Part shown: positions 37,601-48,704 of the stretch, one piece after another
How positions within the stretch are numbered: position 1 is the first letter of the stretch
How the letters are laid out: every line of letters starts with the position of its first letter
DNA from: Centroberyx gerrardi
Lineage: Eukaryota > Chordata > Actinopteri > Beryciformes > Berycidae
Assembly: GCF_048128805.1 (NCBI RefSeq)
Contig: NC_136000.1
Location: forward strand, 8,934,854 to 8,998,853
Length of the DNA stretch: 64,000 nucleotides
Reading direction: 5' to 3'
The notes under the pieces: generated by a model
The model's input: only the letters and a program-made list of their open reading frames with translations
The model's database searches: none
Told to the model about the DNA's origin: nothing
Made by a program: the position numbers and the translations under genes

Positions 37601-37942
37601 CTCCGCAAGAGATGGCGCCGAGTTCAACTCTTAGCCAACAACTTCTGGGCACGGTGGAAGAAGGAGTACCTCCTAAATCTCCAACACAGACAGAAGTGGA
37701 TCAAGGACCGTAGAAACGCAAAGGTCAATGACGTCGTTCTTCTGCAAGGTGATGTTACACCACGAAACCAATGGAAATTGGCAAAGGTTATCGAAGTGTA
37801 CCCAGGAAAGGATGGAAGAGTGAGAAGACTCAAGTTGCTTATCAGCGACTCAACCCTGGATGGAAAAGGAAAGCACATCTCCAAACCTGTTCACCTGGAG
37901 AGGCCCATCCAGAAGACAGTTACACTGTTGGAAGCAGACTGA
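34658..37942 (+). pseudogene. BEL/Pao pol: truncated RT, RNase H and integrase
   Basis: The frame resumes at KPASIKAQ and covers the end of the protease and the N-terminal RT region. A frameshift occurs near 35280. At about 35411-35430 the text passes directly from the N-terminal RT region (WYIPHHGVYH) to the thumb/connection region (AIQLVKEARELC), so the catalytic palm with its Asp-Asp motif is absent. RNase H follows (DASVSGYGECSYLRA, IPRLELSAA, FFWTDSKVVLGYI). The integrase has the Cys pair (CTTCRKF) and the D-D-E residues in GIDCFRPF, CDQGTNF and GVWERQIRT, with a probable small deletion just after the last motif. A DUF5641-like tail follows. The product could not reverse transcribe. Confidence 0.87.
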
Positions 37943-38096
37943 AGATGCCAGTATCTATATACTCTCTCTCTCTTTCTCTCTGTCAGTCCATCGGTTGGTC
38001 CATCGTTAGATAGTTAGTATTTTAAATTAATGTTTTATATGCAGTATGTTTGTCTTTCTAAGTCGTTCTAAGAAATCACTTGTGATTTGGTGGGAA

Positions 38097-38649
38097 TGTA
38101 ACTGCCTCACATTGTTAGTTAAGTTTCTAGTTTGGCACCTTGCCTTTTTTTGGTTCCTACCTATAATACAGTAGTCCTAGAGGCGGAACTAATCTCTGTC
38201 GCTCCAGCATTCCTCACGCAATTAAAAATGAAACACCTTGCTAGCGAAGCGCCAAAACAAAGGAAGAATGGCATAAGAGCTTAATTATCAAGCATATATG
38301 CACACATATACAGTATTATACTAACATAGAAGAAAGAAGATAAGGACAAAGACGAAGCAAGCAAGATTTAGCCCCTCTTAGTAAGCAGCCTACGAGGTAT
38401 GTTTGAGTTTAAGTTAATTTCTACACGGTTACATATGCTATGAATGTGTTAGCTAACATATGCTACCTGTTGTATAGCTGTAGAGGAATTAAGAATTGTG
38501 ACTACAAGACATACATACATGCATTTCATTTATTGTCTTTTTTATTTTCTCTTTCAACCCAGTTTTCACGGGTTGGTTCGATATAGGAATAAAGCCCCGT
38601 TCTTTAACCATGACCTCGTGCATCGTGTCTATTACTGGAGGGAGCTACA
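38097..38649 (+). repeat. 3' LTR of the BEL/Pao element
   Basis: It starts TGTAACTGCC after the purine-rich TTGGTGGGAA and ends GGGAGCTACA, so the ends form a TGTA...TACA inverted repeat. An AATAAA-type signal (GGAATAAAGCC) lies at about 38587. It is immediately followed by the TAAAT duplication. Confidence 0.8.
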
Positions 38650-39339
38650 TAAATAAAAAAAAATAAAAGGATCGAAGGAAGTTGCATCATAAGTGAGTTA
38701 CTGTCCCTTAATTCTGTCCCTCAAATCATTTTCCAAACCCCAATATATACTGATGGATATCGGCTCCTAAACTAGTTTGCACTGTGATTCCAGCACCATT
38801 ATCAGTTGCCTTTCTGGGTCACTGGATGTCACATCATTTGAGCGTACTTGTATCTCTGTCAGACAAACAAACAGATCACAGGGACTCTTGCAAGTGGCCT
38901 CCCTTCTGTTCCCATTGTTACTCATTCTTGACCAAACTGGATGCTCTTTTTTTAAGCTTGCTGCTAGGTGGACAGCTTCTATATGTTGGTTTTGTAAGGA
39001 AGACCTTTTTCATTTTGCATGCTCATTCAGTTCATGCTCATTTTATTTACTTATATCTGTGGCAGTTACCTCTACTGGTCAATAAGTGGCGCTACCTCCA
39101 TATGAATAAAATCATCTAACTTTAAAATCTTTAACTTTAACATTTGTATTGGCCAATACATGTTCAATTCATTTGCATTCTTGATTCTGTTGCTAACGTT
39201 AAATCATCAATTCATTCGGATCCGTGAAGTTAAATAAGTTATTGCTATGCTTTTGGAGGGGGGGTGGGGGGGGTATTATTATTGGTGTCAGTAGTTAAAC
39301 GTATGGTTAAATGTATGTTTTCTAATCTATTAGGATGAT

Positions 39340-39520
39340 AGGTTGCACCTGTGGGGAACTGATATTCTGCCGGAGTAGGGGGAGAGGATTGTTCCTCTCT
39401 GGTTCTTAGGACTGGAGAGGCGAGTCAGGGAGATGTGAGGAGCTCTCCGTAGCCCAGCCTGCCTGTATTGATGAGCTGTTCTATTAAAGTATATTTTTAT
39501 AGTACGTCGTGGTCCTGAGT
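39340..39520. repeat. LTR-like remnant in unit 1 spacer
   Basis: The sequence around CACCTGTGGGGAACTGATAT to TATTAAAGTATATTTTTATAGT recurs at about 44705-44885 in unit 2, where a Ty3/Gypsy-like RNase H remnant lies a few hundred bases upstream. It looks like the U3/R part of an old LTR that predates the unit duplication. Confidence 0.45.
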
Positions 39521-39691
39521 TTCTGTCTGAGAACAGGCGCCATAGACTGAAAGTAACACTGCCCTCTGCATTGTAGTGATGTACTATATAAGTGGCACTT
39601 TGTACAATTTAGTGCAAACAACGCAATATCACGTATACCACCATAACTGTATAGGTCTTGATGCCACTTCTCATGCAACTTTCAACAATGG

Positions 39692-39720
39692 GTAGTCAGT
39701 CAGTCAGTCAGTCAGTCAGT
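39692..39720. repeat. (GTCA)n microsatellite
   Basis: About seven GTCA repeats in the unit 1 spacer. A similar tract lies at about 59928-59960 in the IFITM4 spacer, and a degenerate GACT tract lies in the IFITM3 intron at about 51440-51480. Confidence 0.85.
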
Positions 39721-41411
39721 TAGCTACTTTCACTCTTCTAGGCCGGTCCCATGGGCCCGGCAAATAAAAGCACTAAGCTAGTTTTCACTTGTCCTGGATT
39801 TACTGTAACTTCTAGGAATGTGCCTATCGAAAAAAGTTCTAACAATGGGAAAGTTCAAGGGTCCCACCACTACTGAAAAGGAATAAGTGGACCCTGCAGG
39901 TGTTGGGGAAATGTTTTGGGTCCATGAAGTCTATGAAGAAAAAAACGGCAAATTTGATTTTTGGTTGGTTGGTTGCAACTCAACCTGACCTGATGATTTG
40001 CTGAGCATTAGCTAACATCTTGTGAGCCTCTTATGGATAAATCAGAGAATTGATACATTAAGAATAATTTTTGTTCCCTAAATATCTAGAATTATGTGTA
40101 AAACTACACTGATTGAACAAAATATTAGGGGCATCTTCCTGATATTGGGTTGCAGCCAGGGGAAGTGGCCAGAGCTGAAATTGCTTTATTTTTTGCTTTA
40201 CTATTATTATTATTATTATTATTATTATGAAACAGAAAAAATAATAATCCTTTAGTGTCAGGGTTGGGACTGACAGTGGATTTTCTTCAAAATTCAATGG
40301 TCAATATTGAAGTTGGCAGAACAGCAGTGTTAAAATAAATTATTTCACCAGGATTTCCTGACTTGACAAGAAAAAAAATGAGGCCTCTGGTGTCTAATTC
40401 AGACCAATGCCATGTCTTACCCCAAAACAACAACGTAACTGACCATGGTTAAAGATACCAAGGTGTCTCTTTTAGCCTATAAGAACCACAAAGACCGACG
40501 GGAGGAAACAGCATTTTGAAATCAAATGTATCCATGTCCTATATTAATTTTTCATGTGACCTGATATAGATGTGAGTCTGTATGTTTGTAAACGTTCCCT
40601 ATCCAATTGCCTGTCTGTATATAATTGGTCTGTTTATTAACATGCAATCTGTGAACGTCTTTCAGATGAGATGTATATTTAGTGCCTGTATCAATTAATT
40701 TTTATAATCAAAGCTTATGAGCAATTTCATTTGAATTAATTTTTAAACTGCTTTGTGTCTGGCAGGTTTGCATCTTCCTGGATCTTGTGTCCAGGCTCTG
40801 TGTGAAATTAAATTGAAATTTAACAGAGTCGAATGAGTCGAAACTTTTCCTTGAAAGTATCAAGAGACACAATGGGTTAGGAAAAAAAATAGTATTAGTA
40901 GCGCAAACTGAATGCTCCGCCTTTTCAGAAGAATTCAGCATGACGCACGGCCGGCCCCTCTTACTGGAAATCTGGATTCGCAACTCTGGTGAAGCAATCA
41001 AACTGGATTATAAACTATCATGGCAGATTTAATGTAAGGTCTGTGTGTTGCAATGACGATTTAACACCAATACAAAACAATATTGCTGTGTCAGCAAAAA
41101 AAAAAAGCTTACAAAATAGTTGTAAAAAAAATAAAAAAAAATGCCTGTGCATAATAAGAACACAGCATGAGAAAGATGAAATATTTTCAAGTAGCGGATG
41201 ATGCTCCAGAGAGTTTGGGATTCTTCATTAGTTTTTATTTTTATGTAGTTTTTCAAATGTTTTTTCAATTCCTCTTTAGTTTTAGTTATTTTTTTTTAAT
41301 TTATTTTTTTAAGTTGCTCAGAAGAGCAGAACCGGGATTTTTAGTCCAGAGGGCTTCAGCAGCCTCACTAAAGCTGCGTACAGACAAGTTTAATGTTATG
41401 TTCAAAACGGG

Positions 41412-41573
41412 ATGATACAAACTTTTTTTTTTGTCACTCTCATCTACACACACGCACAAATCTAAACTGTAAAAGCCACTGAAGCAGTTTTTACGCAGCC
41501 AACCGAAGAGTCCAATATCCAGGCAAAAGATTCACGTTTTAGTTTTGATGGTTTATCCCAGAAAACATTTTTT
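41412..41573. repeat. Inverted copy of IFITM intron segment, upstream of copy 2
   Basis: Same arrangement as at 28328-28492. The reverse complement lies in the copy 2 intron at about 42388-42510 (GCCTGGACATTGGACTCTTT). Confidence 0.8.
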
Positions 41574-41890
41574 TTTCAGCTGTCTCAATGAGGGATAACT
41601 GCTTTTATCTGGATTCACCTTATCAGTGTACTTCATGAGCAGAATACTCCTTAATACAGTCAGTATATTGTGTAATCATTTCCCGATTCATTCCCAGTAC
41701 AATTTTACACTGTAAGTCACTATACCAAGGAACTGCAAAGTTAATACAAGACATGCACATTTACTGGAAGTTATTGCCACGCCTCCCAACTTTCTCTACT
41801 TAAGTAGAAACTAAGCGCCACACTCGATACACTAACATCACTCCAGTGAAGATCATCGTTTTTCGCCTTATTTCTGGTCCCGCAGCCGAG

Positions 41891-42485
41891 ATGAAGCTTG
41901 CAGCACTTCAACCGTCAGCGTTTGTTCCAGTAAAAGAGAATAAGTGTGATGTCCTCCTCGTTGAGACCGGCAGTCCCGCGGTGGTCCAGCACACCACCGT
42001 GAGGATCGACCGCACCGAGCCGCTGCCCCGGGACCACATCGTCTGGTCCCTCTGCTCCCTCCTGTACGGAAACCCCTTCTGCCTCGGGTTGGCGGCGCTC
42101 TGCTACTCAGTCAAGGTAAGTTGTTTATCAGTTTTCATATGAGGACAGAAAACTTCATGTAGCCTATATGGTCTATTTGTTCTTTTGTTTGTTTGTTTTC
42201 TTTTTTTCCCCCGACCGCCGAGCGGGGCTGGCCAATAGTGCCTCGTCTTGACTGACTGTGGTGGAAAAAGTAGTAAAAACTTGTATTAGGTGTATTATTT
42301 TTATTCTATTATTATTTTGTTTCTTATAATGCGTGTTTGAGAACCAGCATTTTTTTTTAACCAAAGAAAAGAGAGACGAGAGAGCGTTTTCTGGGATAAA
42401 CCATCAAAACTAAAAACTGTGAATATTTTGCCTGGACATTGGACTCTTTGGTTGGCAGCGTAAAACCTGCTTCAGTGGCGTTGGA

Positions 42486-42536
<51 letters not shown>

Positions 42537-42846
42537 AGCTGAGAATGACAAATAGCCCAACACTTTGGCTATTATGGTTATCCCCAATAGCCAAAATGTT
42601 GGGCTATTTGCATCCCAAACCCTAATAATCCTGGTCCTCGGACTCCACCTTAATCAATGTATGCTGTTGTGTTTCCAGGCTAGAGACAAGAAGCTACTAG
42701 GAGACCTGGAGGGCGCCAGAAAGCAGGGCTCCATCGCCCTCTGCCTCAACATCTTCGCCCTGGTCCTGGTGGTCACCATGATCATTCTTTTCTTCGTCTT
42801 CTATCCCGTGATCATGTTCTACTTGCAGGATATCCTGTTTTATTGA
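41891..42846 (+). CDS. ifitm: IFITM-like CD225 protein, copy 2
   Basis: Exon 1 is 41891-42115 and exon 2 is 42679-42846, giving 130 residues. The intron is 563 bp with a GTAAGT donor. The CD225 core runs from about residue 43 (EPLPRDHIVWSLCSLLYGNP) through the intramembrane helix, the GDLEGARK loop and the C-terminal helix (about 97-119), ending FYPVIMFYLQDILFY. Cysteines at 54, 64, 71 and 97 are candidates for palmitoylation by analogy with mammalian IFITM. It differs from copy 1 by one extra Leu at residue 23, R79K (DRK to DKK), T94I and the five-residue stretch FYPVI retained in the last helix. This copy looks the most intact of the MKL type. The poly(A) signal is at 43107-43112. It is probably a membrane-embedded antiviral restriction factor or a relative; function is inferred from family. 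Confidence 0.92.
42549..42610 (+). other. Intronic hairpin, IFITM2
   Basis: Arms 42549-42573 and 42586-42610 pair with one mismatch around a 12-nt loop, as in copy 1. It lies about 70 bases before exon 2 and directly after a GT tract at about 42488-42530. Confidence 0.8.
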
Positions 42847-44231
42847 CCTGCCTCTTGCTGTAACATGCCATGCTGCTGTTTATACTTCACACTACTTTTT
42901 TGTGGGTTTTTTTGTACATACTGTCCTTCAACACAACAGTATTATGTTTTTAATTGGTGTTACAAAAATCTTCATTGCAAATCAATTTGATATATTTGTT
43001 TGCAGTTTGTAATTGAATCCAGATGTCCTGTAAGACCAGGCCTGTGTCTCAGCTGTTTGTCATGCTGAATTCTGTTTAAAAGGAGGAGCATTCAGTTTAA
43101 TTGTGCAATAAATGTCTTCTTCCTAACCCTCTGTGTCTCTGATACTTTTAAGGGTAACAGCATGTAGTGTGATTACAGACAGGGGCATCATTTTGCACAT
43201 CTTGAATTTATATTTTATCCTGATTGTAGATAATGCTAACACTAGTGCAAAATTATAGTCTGATTACAATTTCAATCATCAGTAATCTGTAACAGATAAT
43301 GTTTTGAAAGGACCTCTCCAACTGAGGTGAAAACATAAAGGTGAAACAGTGAAAAAAACTCCTGCGCTCTGCTACTTGCAATGCAACAATTTGTTTTTAA
43401 ATTCAGATAAATAAAAAAAAGGATCGAAGGAAGTTGCATCGTAAGTGAGTTACTGTCCCTTAATTCTGTCCCTCAAATCATTTTCCAAACCCCAATATAT
43501 ACTAATGGATATCGGCTCCTAAACTAGTTTGCGCTGTGATTCCAGCACCATTATCAGTTGCCTTTCTGGGTCACTGGATGTCACATCATTTGAGCGTACT
43601 TGTATCTCTGTCAGACAAACAAACAGATCACAGGGACTCTTGCAAGTGGCCTCCCTTCTGTTCCCATTGTTACTCATTCTTGTCCAAACTGGATGCTCTT
43701 TTTTTTAAGCTTGCTGCTAGGTGGACAGCTTCTATATGTTGGTTTTGTAAGGAAGACCTTTTGGAGGAAAAATGTTCATAAACTTCCTTCATTTTGCATG
43801 CTCATTCAGTTCATGCTCATTTTATTTACTTATATCTGTGGCAGTTACCTCTACTGGTCAATAAGTGGCGCTACCTCCATATGAATAAAATCATGGATAG
43901 GTCAAAGCAGGTTGCCTTAGTTGGGTCTTCTTGATTTTTGTCTTATGTGTGTCGTCAGCTTTGCTTAAACACTGGGAATTATTGTAAATTGTGAATGTAC
44001 AGTTGGGTTTGATACTCTCAGCTGTTGTTGTTCTATTGGTCAGCCTCACAGACAAAACAGGTGGTTGAAAAACAAGACTAGGTTGACCTAGTGCAAGCCG
44101 GGCCAGTGATGTCTCGCCTCCTCTTGGCTTCCGCACCCTAGTGTAATACGTGTTCTGTAGGTGGTTACTACAAATGAAGGACCCAAATGATCGTATCACT
44201 TGGTGGTACACTTGGTTTGTCCCTTCAGCCC

Positions 44232-44300
44232 TATCAGTTTGAGATCAGGCATCGATCAAGGGCATCTAACGTGGTGGCTGATTATTTATCTCATAGCTGA
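44232..44300 (+). pseudogene. Ty3/Gypsy-like RNase H fragment
   Basis: The frame reads YQFEIRHRSRASNVVADYLS followed by a stop. This is the C-terminal signature of RNase H/connection in Ty3/Gypsy-type pol, where the family motif ends in N-x-x-A-D-x-L-S. It is a short remnant with no flanking pol frame. With the LTR-like sequence at about 44705-44885 it suggests a decayed LTR element inside the duplicated spacer. Confidence 0.6.
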
Positions 44301-44704
44301 CGGGGTGGGAAATATGCAGGGAAACCTTCACGGGCTTATAGCCCTGTTGGTATAGAGTAGGTGGGATGGACACAAGAACACACATACATATGCACCCACA
44401 CTCATGCTCACCTAGACATGCTCGCGAATATGTGTTCAAACCCACCTAATATAGTCTGACCTAAATGAGATGTGGATATTAATGGGGAAGTGTAACTTTT
44501 TTTAACATTTGTATTGGCCAATACATGTTCAATTCATTTGCATTCTTGATTCTGTTGCTAACGTTAAATCATCAATTCATTCGGATCCGTGAAGTTAAAT
44601 AAGTTATTGCTATGCTTTTTTTTTGGGGGGGGGGGTATTATTATTGGTGTCAGTAGTTAAAGGTATGGTTAAATGTATGTTTTCTAATCTCTTATTAGGA
44701 TAAT

Positions 44705-44885
44705 AGGTTGCACCTGTGGGGAACTGATATTCTGCCAGAGTAGGGGGAGAGGGTTGTTCCTCTCTGGTTCTTAGGACTGGAGAGGCGAGTCAGGGAGATG
44801 TGAGGAGCTCTCCGTAGCCCAGCCCGCCTGTATTGATGAGCTGTTCTATTAAAGTATATTTTTATAGTACGTCGTGGTCCTGAGT
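44705..44885. repeat. LTR-like remnant in unit 2 spacer
   Basis: Near-identical to 39340-39520 in unit 1 and in the same relative position, so it was present before the units separated. Confidence 0.45.
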
Positions 44886-45412
44886 TAGTTACTTTCACTC
44901 TTCTAGGCCGGTCCCATGGGCCCGGCAAATAAAAGCACTAAGCTAGTTTTCACTTGTCCTGGATTTACTGTAACTTCTAGGAATGTGCCTATCGAAAAAA
45001 GTTCTAACAATGGGAAAGTTCAAGGGTCCCACCACTACTGAAAAGGAATAAGTGGACCCTGCAGGTGTTGGGGAAATGTTTTGGGTCCATGAAGTCTATG
45101 AAGAAAAAAACGGCAAATTTGATTTTTGATTGGTTGGTTGCAACTCAACCTGACCTGATGATTTGCTGAGCATTAGCTAACATCTTGTGAGCCTCTTATG
45201 GATAAATCAGAGAATCGATACATTAAGAATAATTTTTGTTCCCTAAATATCTAGAATTATGTGTAAAACTACACTGATTGAACAAAATATTAGGGGCATC
45301 TTCCTGATATTGGGTTGCAGCCAGGGGAAGTGGCCAGAGCTGAAATTGCTTTATTTTTTGCTTTACTATTATTATTATTATTATTATTATTATGAAACAG
45401 AAAAAATAATAA

Positions 45413-46560
45413 TCCTTTAGTGTCAGGGTTGGGACTGACAGTGGATTTTCTTCAAAATTCAATGGTCAATATTGAAGTTGGCAGAGCAGCAGTGTTAAAA
45501 TAAATTATTTCACCAGGATTTCCTGACTTGACAAGAAAAAAAATGAGGCCTCTGGTGTCTAATTCAGACCTATGCCATGTCTTACCCCAAAACATGTCAA
45601 TTTTGAGGCCTTGAATTCACCACACAACCTTGAGAGTCAATGAAAAGTTTTTGATTTGATGATTTGGAAATTCGGTGTGCATTTTGAATCCAGTGCATTA
45701 AAGGTCCCTGCGAGGGACCAAGCAAGCAGGCAAAGGGGTCGCAGGTATAATTTTCAAAAAACTATGGTATTTAATTTGGTATGCAATTTAAAAATGGAAA
45801 ACCCTCCATAAGGTTCCCTCTCATGTGCCTTTGTCTGCTTTCCTTGGCACAAAACTGAAAGTGAAGTAATGTTTGGAGAGAAGCCTGGGCATGGCAGACT
45901 TATCTGAGTGTAACTGACCAAGGTTAAAGATACCAAGATGTCTCTTTTAGCCTAGGAAGAACCACAAAGACAGACGGGAGGAAACAGCATTTTGAAATCA
46001 AATGTATCCATGTCCTATATTAATTTTTCATGTAACCTGATATAGATGTGAGTCTGTATGTTTGTAAACTTCCCCTATCCAATTGCCTGTCTGTATATAA
46101 TTGGTCTGTTTATTAACATGCAGTCTGTGAACTTCTTTCAGATGAGATGTATATTTAGTGCCTGTATCAATTAATTTTATAATCAAAGCTTATGAGCAAT
46201 TTCATTTGTCTTAATTTTTAAACTGCTTTGTGTCTGGCAGGTTTGCATCTTCCTGGATCTTGTGTCCAGGCTCTGTGTGAAATTAAATTGAAATTTAACA
46301 GAGTCGAATGAGTAAAAATATTTTCCTTGAAAGTATCAAAGAAGGAAAAATATAGTATTTATTCATAGTATTCTGTTACACCACCACACGGCCATCTAGG
46401 TAGGAAAATAACAAAATAGTGATTGTAATCAAATGGCAGCCAACGAGCTGTGGTTATGGTAAAGCACCATATTGGTAGGAAATACATGTGATAGCACAAA
46501 CTGAATGCTCCTTTTCAAAATAATTCAGCATGACTAACTGCTGACACAGGCCTCGCTTAC
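45413..46560 (+). repeat. Duplicated unit 3, upstream part (third copy of cat 3'UTR sequence)
   Basis: This copy retains more of the cat 3'UTR than unit 2, including GGTGTGCATTTTGAATCCAG and the block with GGAAAACCCTCCATAAGGTT. It is more diverged than unit 2. Homology to unit 1 fades after about 46330 and is broken by the insertions at 46857-50807, resuming upstream of IFITM3 at about 50810. Confidence 0.8.
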
Positions 46561-46856
46561 CAGAAATCTGTGGATCTGTGCTACTCACAGATCTATGCTG
46601 TATGCAGCTGTCATTCCAGTCGTTGTGCTTTCCTTCATCCCTCCTCCACCCATCACCACCAATGTCCAGGCTCCAGAGGAACTCCCCAGGGGGACATCCT
46701 AATTCCTACGCCAAAGTTTCCATCATGTTTCGCTTCTGAATAAAGTTTTTCATTTGAGCATTCAACCTAGTCTCTCTTGATTGAAATGAGTGTTGAGCTA
46801 TTTGTCACTCTTAGTGACACACACACAAAAATCAAAATTGCAAAATCATCAAAAGT
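46561..46856. other. Unassigned sequence between unit 3 and the LINE fragment
   Basis: It contains GAATAAAGTTTTTCATTTGA at about 46737, which resembles the 3' end of a transcript or LTR, and short CA sequence. There is no counterpart in units 1 or 2 and no gene was recognised. Confidence 0.4.
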
Positions 46857-46927
46857 TTGCCACTGAAACAGGTTTTACTCTCAGGATTTGCTCTCCGCTG
46901 GTTTGAGTCCTACCTCTCAGGGAGATC
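46857..46927 (+). mobile_element. LINE reverse-transcriptase fragment (left part)
   Basis: The frame around GFALRWFESYLSGRSF matches the conserved RT segment of L2-type fish LINEs. It is interrupted by the hAT element at 46936 and continues beyond it at 50519. Confidence 0.65.
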
Positions 46928-47234
46928 CTTTAGAGCGGACATGGGCAAAATACGGCCCCAGGGCCGGAACCGGCCCGTGGACCATCTCAATCCGGCCCGC
47001 AACGTCCTCAAAGGAAAACAAAACGACCCCCAAAAAATCAATAAAAGGCAGCATTATGTTAATAAATCTCGAGGCGAACTACAATGAGTCTGTACTGCTA
47101 TTTAACTTGATTCCAACAGAGGGCGCTGTCTACATTTAGATTGGACTAACACTAAAGGCCTCAAGTTGACTCTTGCTCACCTCAAGTGACAGGTTAGTAA
47201 CGTTAGCGGTTGTGATGACAGAATCAGAGTTAGG

Positions 47235-47664
47235 ATGAATGCTTCAAAAAAGAGAAAAGTTGACTCTGAATGTCGCGTTTTTAACCAAGAGTGGACATCT
47301 AAATATTTCGTCACAAGTGTCGGTTCAAAGGCAGTATGTTTGATATGCCAAGAGAGTATCGTGGTGTTCAAGGAATACAACATCAAGAGACATTTTTCGA
47401 CCAAGCATGCTAACTATGCCACAAACTTGTTATCGCGGGAAAGAAGAAAAAGCCCTGAAATTGCCTTCCCATTTAATTGCCAGGCAGAATATTTTTACAA
47501 AGCAGTCGACCATCCAAGAATCGGCAACGAAAGTTAGCTACATGCTGTCACACAAGCTCGCGAAACAGAGCAAGCCTTTCTCTGATGGTGAATTTTTGAA
47601 AGACTGTATGGTAGAGGTGATGGTAATATTTATCATTAGAGTACATACCTGCATCAATGAATGA
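47235..47664 (+). pseudogene. Left-arm copy of the hAT transposase N-terminus
   Basis: MNASKKRKVDSECRVFNQEW begins a BED-type zinc-finger region (CLICQES, HFSTKHANYA). It has the same one-base frame break in the GAAAGAAGAAAAAGCC tract as the right copy, with the second frame running 47407-47664. Homology with the right arm ends at about 47616. Confidence 0.8.
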
Positions 47665-47739
47665 AGAAAAAATTAATATTCACAGACACTAATTATGAAC
47701 AAATACATGGTCATATTCATGAATATATACATTAATTAA

Positions 47740-48478
47740 CTTTACTCAAATCTGTCACTTGCCGTGACTCTAGTTTTCCTTGTGTTTCTCGTTGTTCCCT
47801 GCCCCCTGTGTGTCTCCGCCTCCCTGGTTTGTCTTTCTGTGTTTGTCTGTGTCTGTCGTGTGTGGCGTGGGCGTGGCTCCCTCTCCTTCCCAGCTCCTGG
47901 GCTCCTGAGTTGCCGACACACCTGAACCTCATCACTCATCACCTCCTGTATATCAACCCCGGCGTACCTACCAGTGGTCGCCAGATTGTTCCACCAACTC
48001 CGTGGTAGACACACTCTCGGTCGCTCTGCACTTTTATGTCTGGACTTACCTTGTGTACCAAGTTCTGTTCATGTTGATCGTGTCTCTCCTGTGCCCAGGA
48101 TTTCCTCCATGAGTCTCTCCACCTGCCCACGCCACATCTGCCAGCCACCCAGCTTTCCTGTCTGTCCGCCAGCTCGTTACACACCAACCCGAGTTCCAGC
48201 CAGCCGTCTCGCTCGCCGGCTAACCCGCCAGCTCGTCAGCTCACCGGCCAGCCCAGCTCCGATCATCTTCCCTACCCTGGCTGCCTGCCTTCATCTCACC
48301 ACTTCTAATTCCAACCTCCAATAAACCTCTTTTCCTTTTACACTTTGTCCGTGTCTGCATTTGGGTCCAAGAAGACAACCATTCCTAACAAAATCACTTT
48401 CTGTTCTGTTATTACTTGTGTAACTGTGTGAGACTGTTTTTACTTGTGTAGCTAACTCAAACTTTAATACCATTGCAG
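47740..48478. repeat. Insertion between direct repeats inside the hAT element
   Basis: A GTACATACCTGCATC-containing stretch of about 90 bp occurs at 47640-47737 and again at 48479-48570. Between them is C/G-rich sequence with GCCAGCTCG-type repeats, then CCAATAAACCTCTTTT at about 48319 and GCATTTGGGTCC. That is a common tail type among fish transposons. Open frames in it are low-complexity and not convincing. Confidence 0.5.
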
Positions 48479-48704
48479 TACATACCTGCATCACTGAATG
48501 AAGAAAAGATTAGGCTAATATTTACTATTTATGAACAAACACATTGTCTTATACATGAATACATTAATTCATTTTCTGTTCTGTTTTACTTGTGTAACTG
48601 TAACCTATGAGAATGAATTATAACTGTGAAATATTTATAAATGACACTGTGTGTCATGAAAAGCATTGCCTACCCATGTAATTTAGCCTAATGGGAACAA
48701 TTGA

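Larger units (their letters stand above)
30738..38649 (+). mobile_element. BEL/Pao LTR retrotransposon lacking its 5' LTR
   Basis: The element sits between TAAAT duplications (30733-30737 and 38650-38654). Unit 2 keeps the empty site AAATTCAGATAAATAAAAAA at about 43400. The internal order is gag with DUF1759-type region and zinc knuckles, aspartic protease, partial reverse transcriptase, RNase H, integrase and DUF5641-like C-terminus, the order of BEL/Pao. A 3' LTR is present at 38097-38649, but the 5' side goes from the duplication to the gag start codon within six bases. Gag and pol carry frameshifts, the reverse-transcriptase core is missing, and a roughly 1.8-kb LTR-like insert splits the reading frame. 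It is inactive. Confidence 0.9.
25989..40248 (+). repeat. Duplicated unit 1: cat 3'UTR tail, IFITM1, spacer
   Basis: This unit is colinear with 40249-45412. By-eye homologous pairs are 27340-29060 with 40436-42180, 29540-30737 with 42178-43412, 38655-39510 with 43413-44885, and 39720-40248 with 44886-45412. Unit 1 has extra insertions at 29066-29533 and 30738-38649. It lacks a roughly 600-bp block found in unit 2 at about 43894-44490. Sequence identity looks very high over most of the length. Confidence 0.85.
40249..45412 (+). repeat. Duplicated unit 2: cat 3'UTR tail, IFITM2, spacer
   Basis: The unit begins with the cat 3'UTR motif CCTTTAGTGTCAGGGTTGG. It lacks part of the founder UTR: it jumps near 40430 from CCCCAAAACA to GTAACTGACC. 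It has neither the BEL element nor the palindromic MITE of unit 1, so it supplies the empty sites for both. It retains a block at 43894-44490 that unit 1 has lost; part of it recurs after IFITM4 at about 59348. Confidence 0.85.

Noticed and set aside
31348-37942. Large frames that could be read as host genes of 515 and 865 codons
   Set aside because: Zinc knuckles, Pao-type protease, RNase H and integrase motifs identify them as a decayed BEL/Pao retrotransposon.
47742-48324. Overlapping frames of 66-116 codons rich in Pro/Ser/Arg
   Set aside because: They lie in a C-rich repeat insertion within the hAT element, overlap on both strands and lack any domain.
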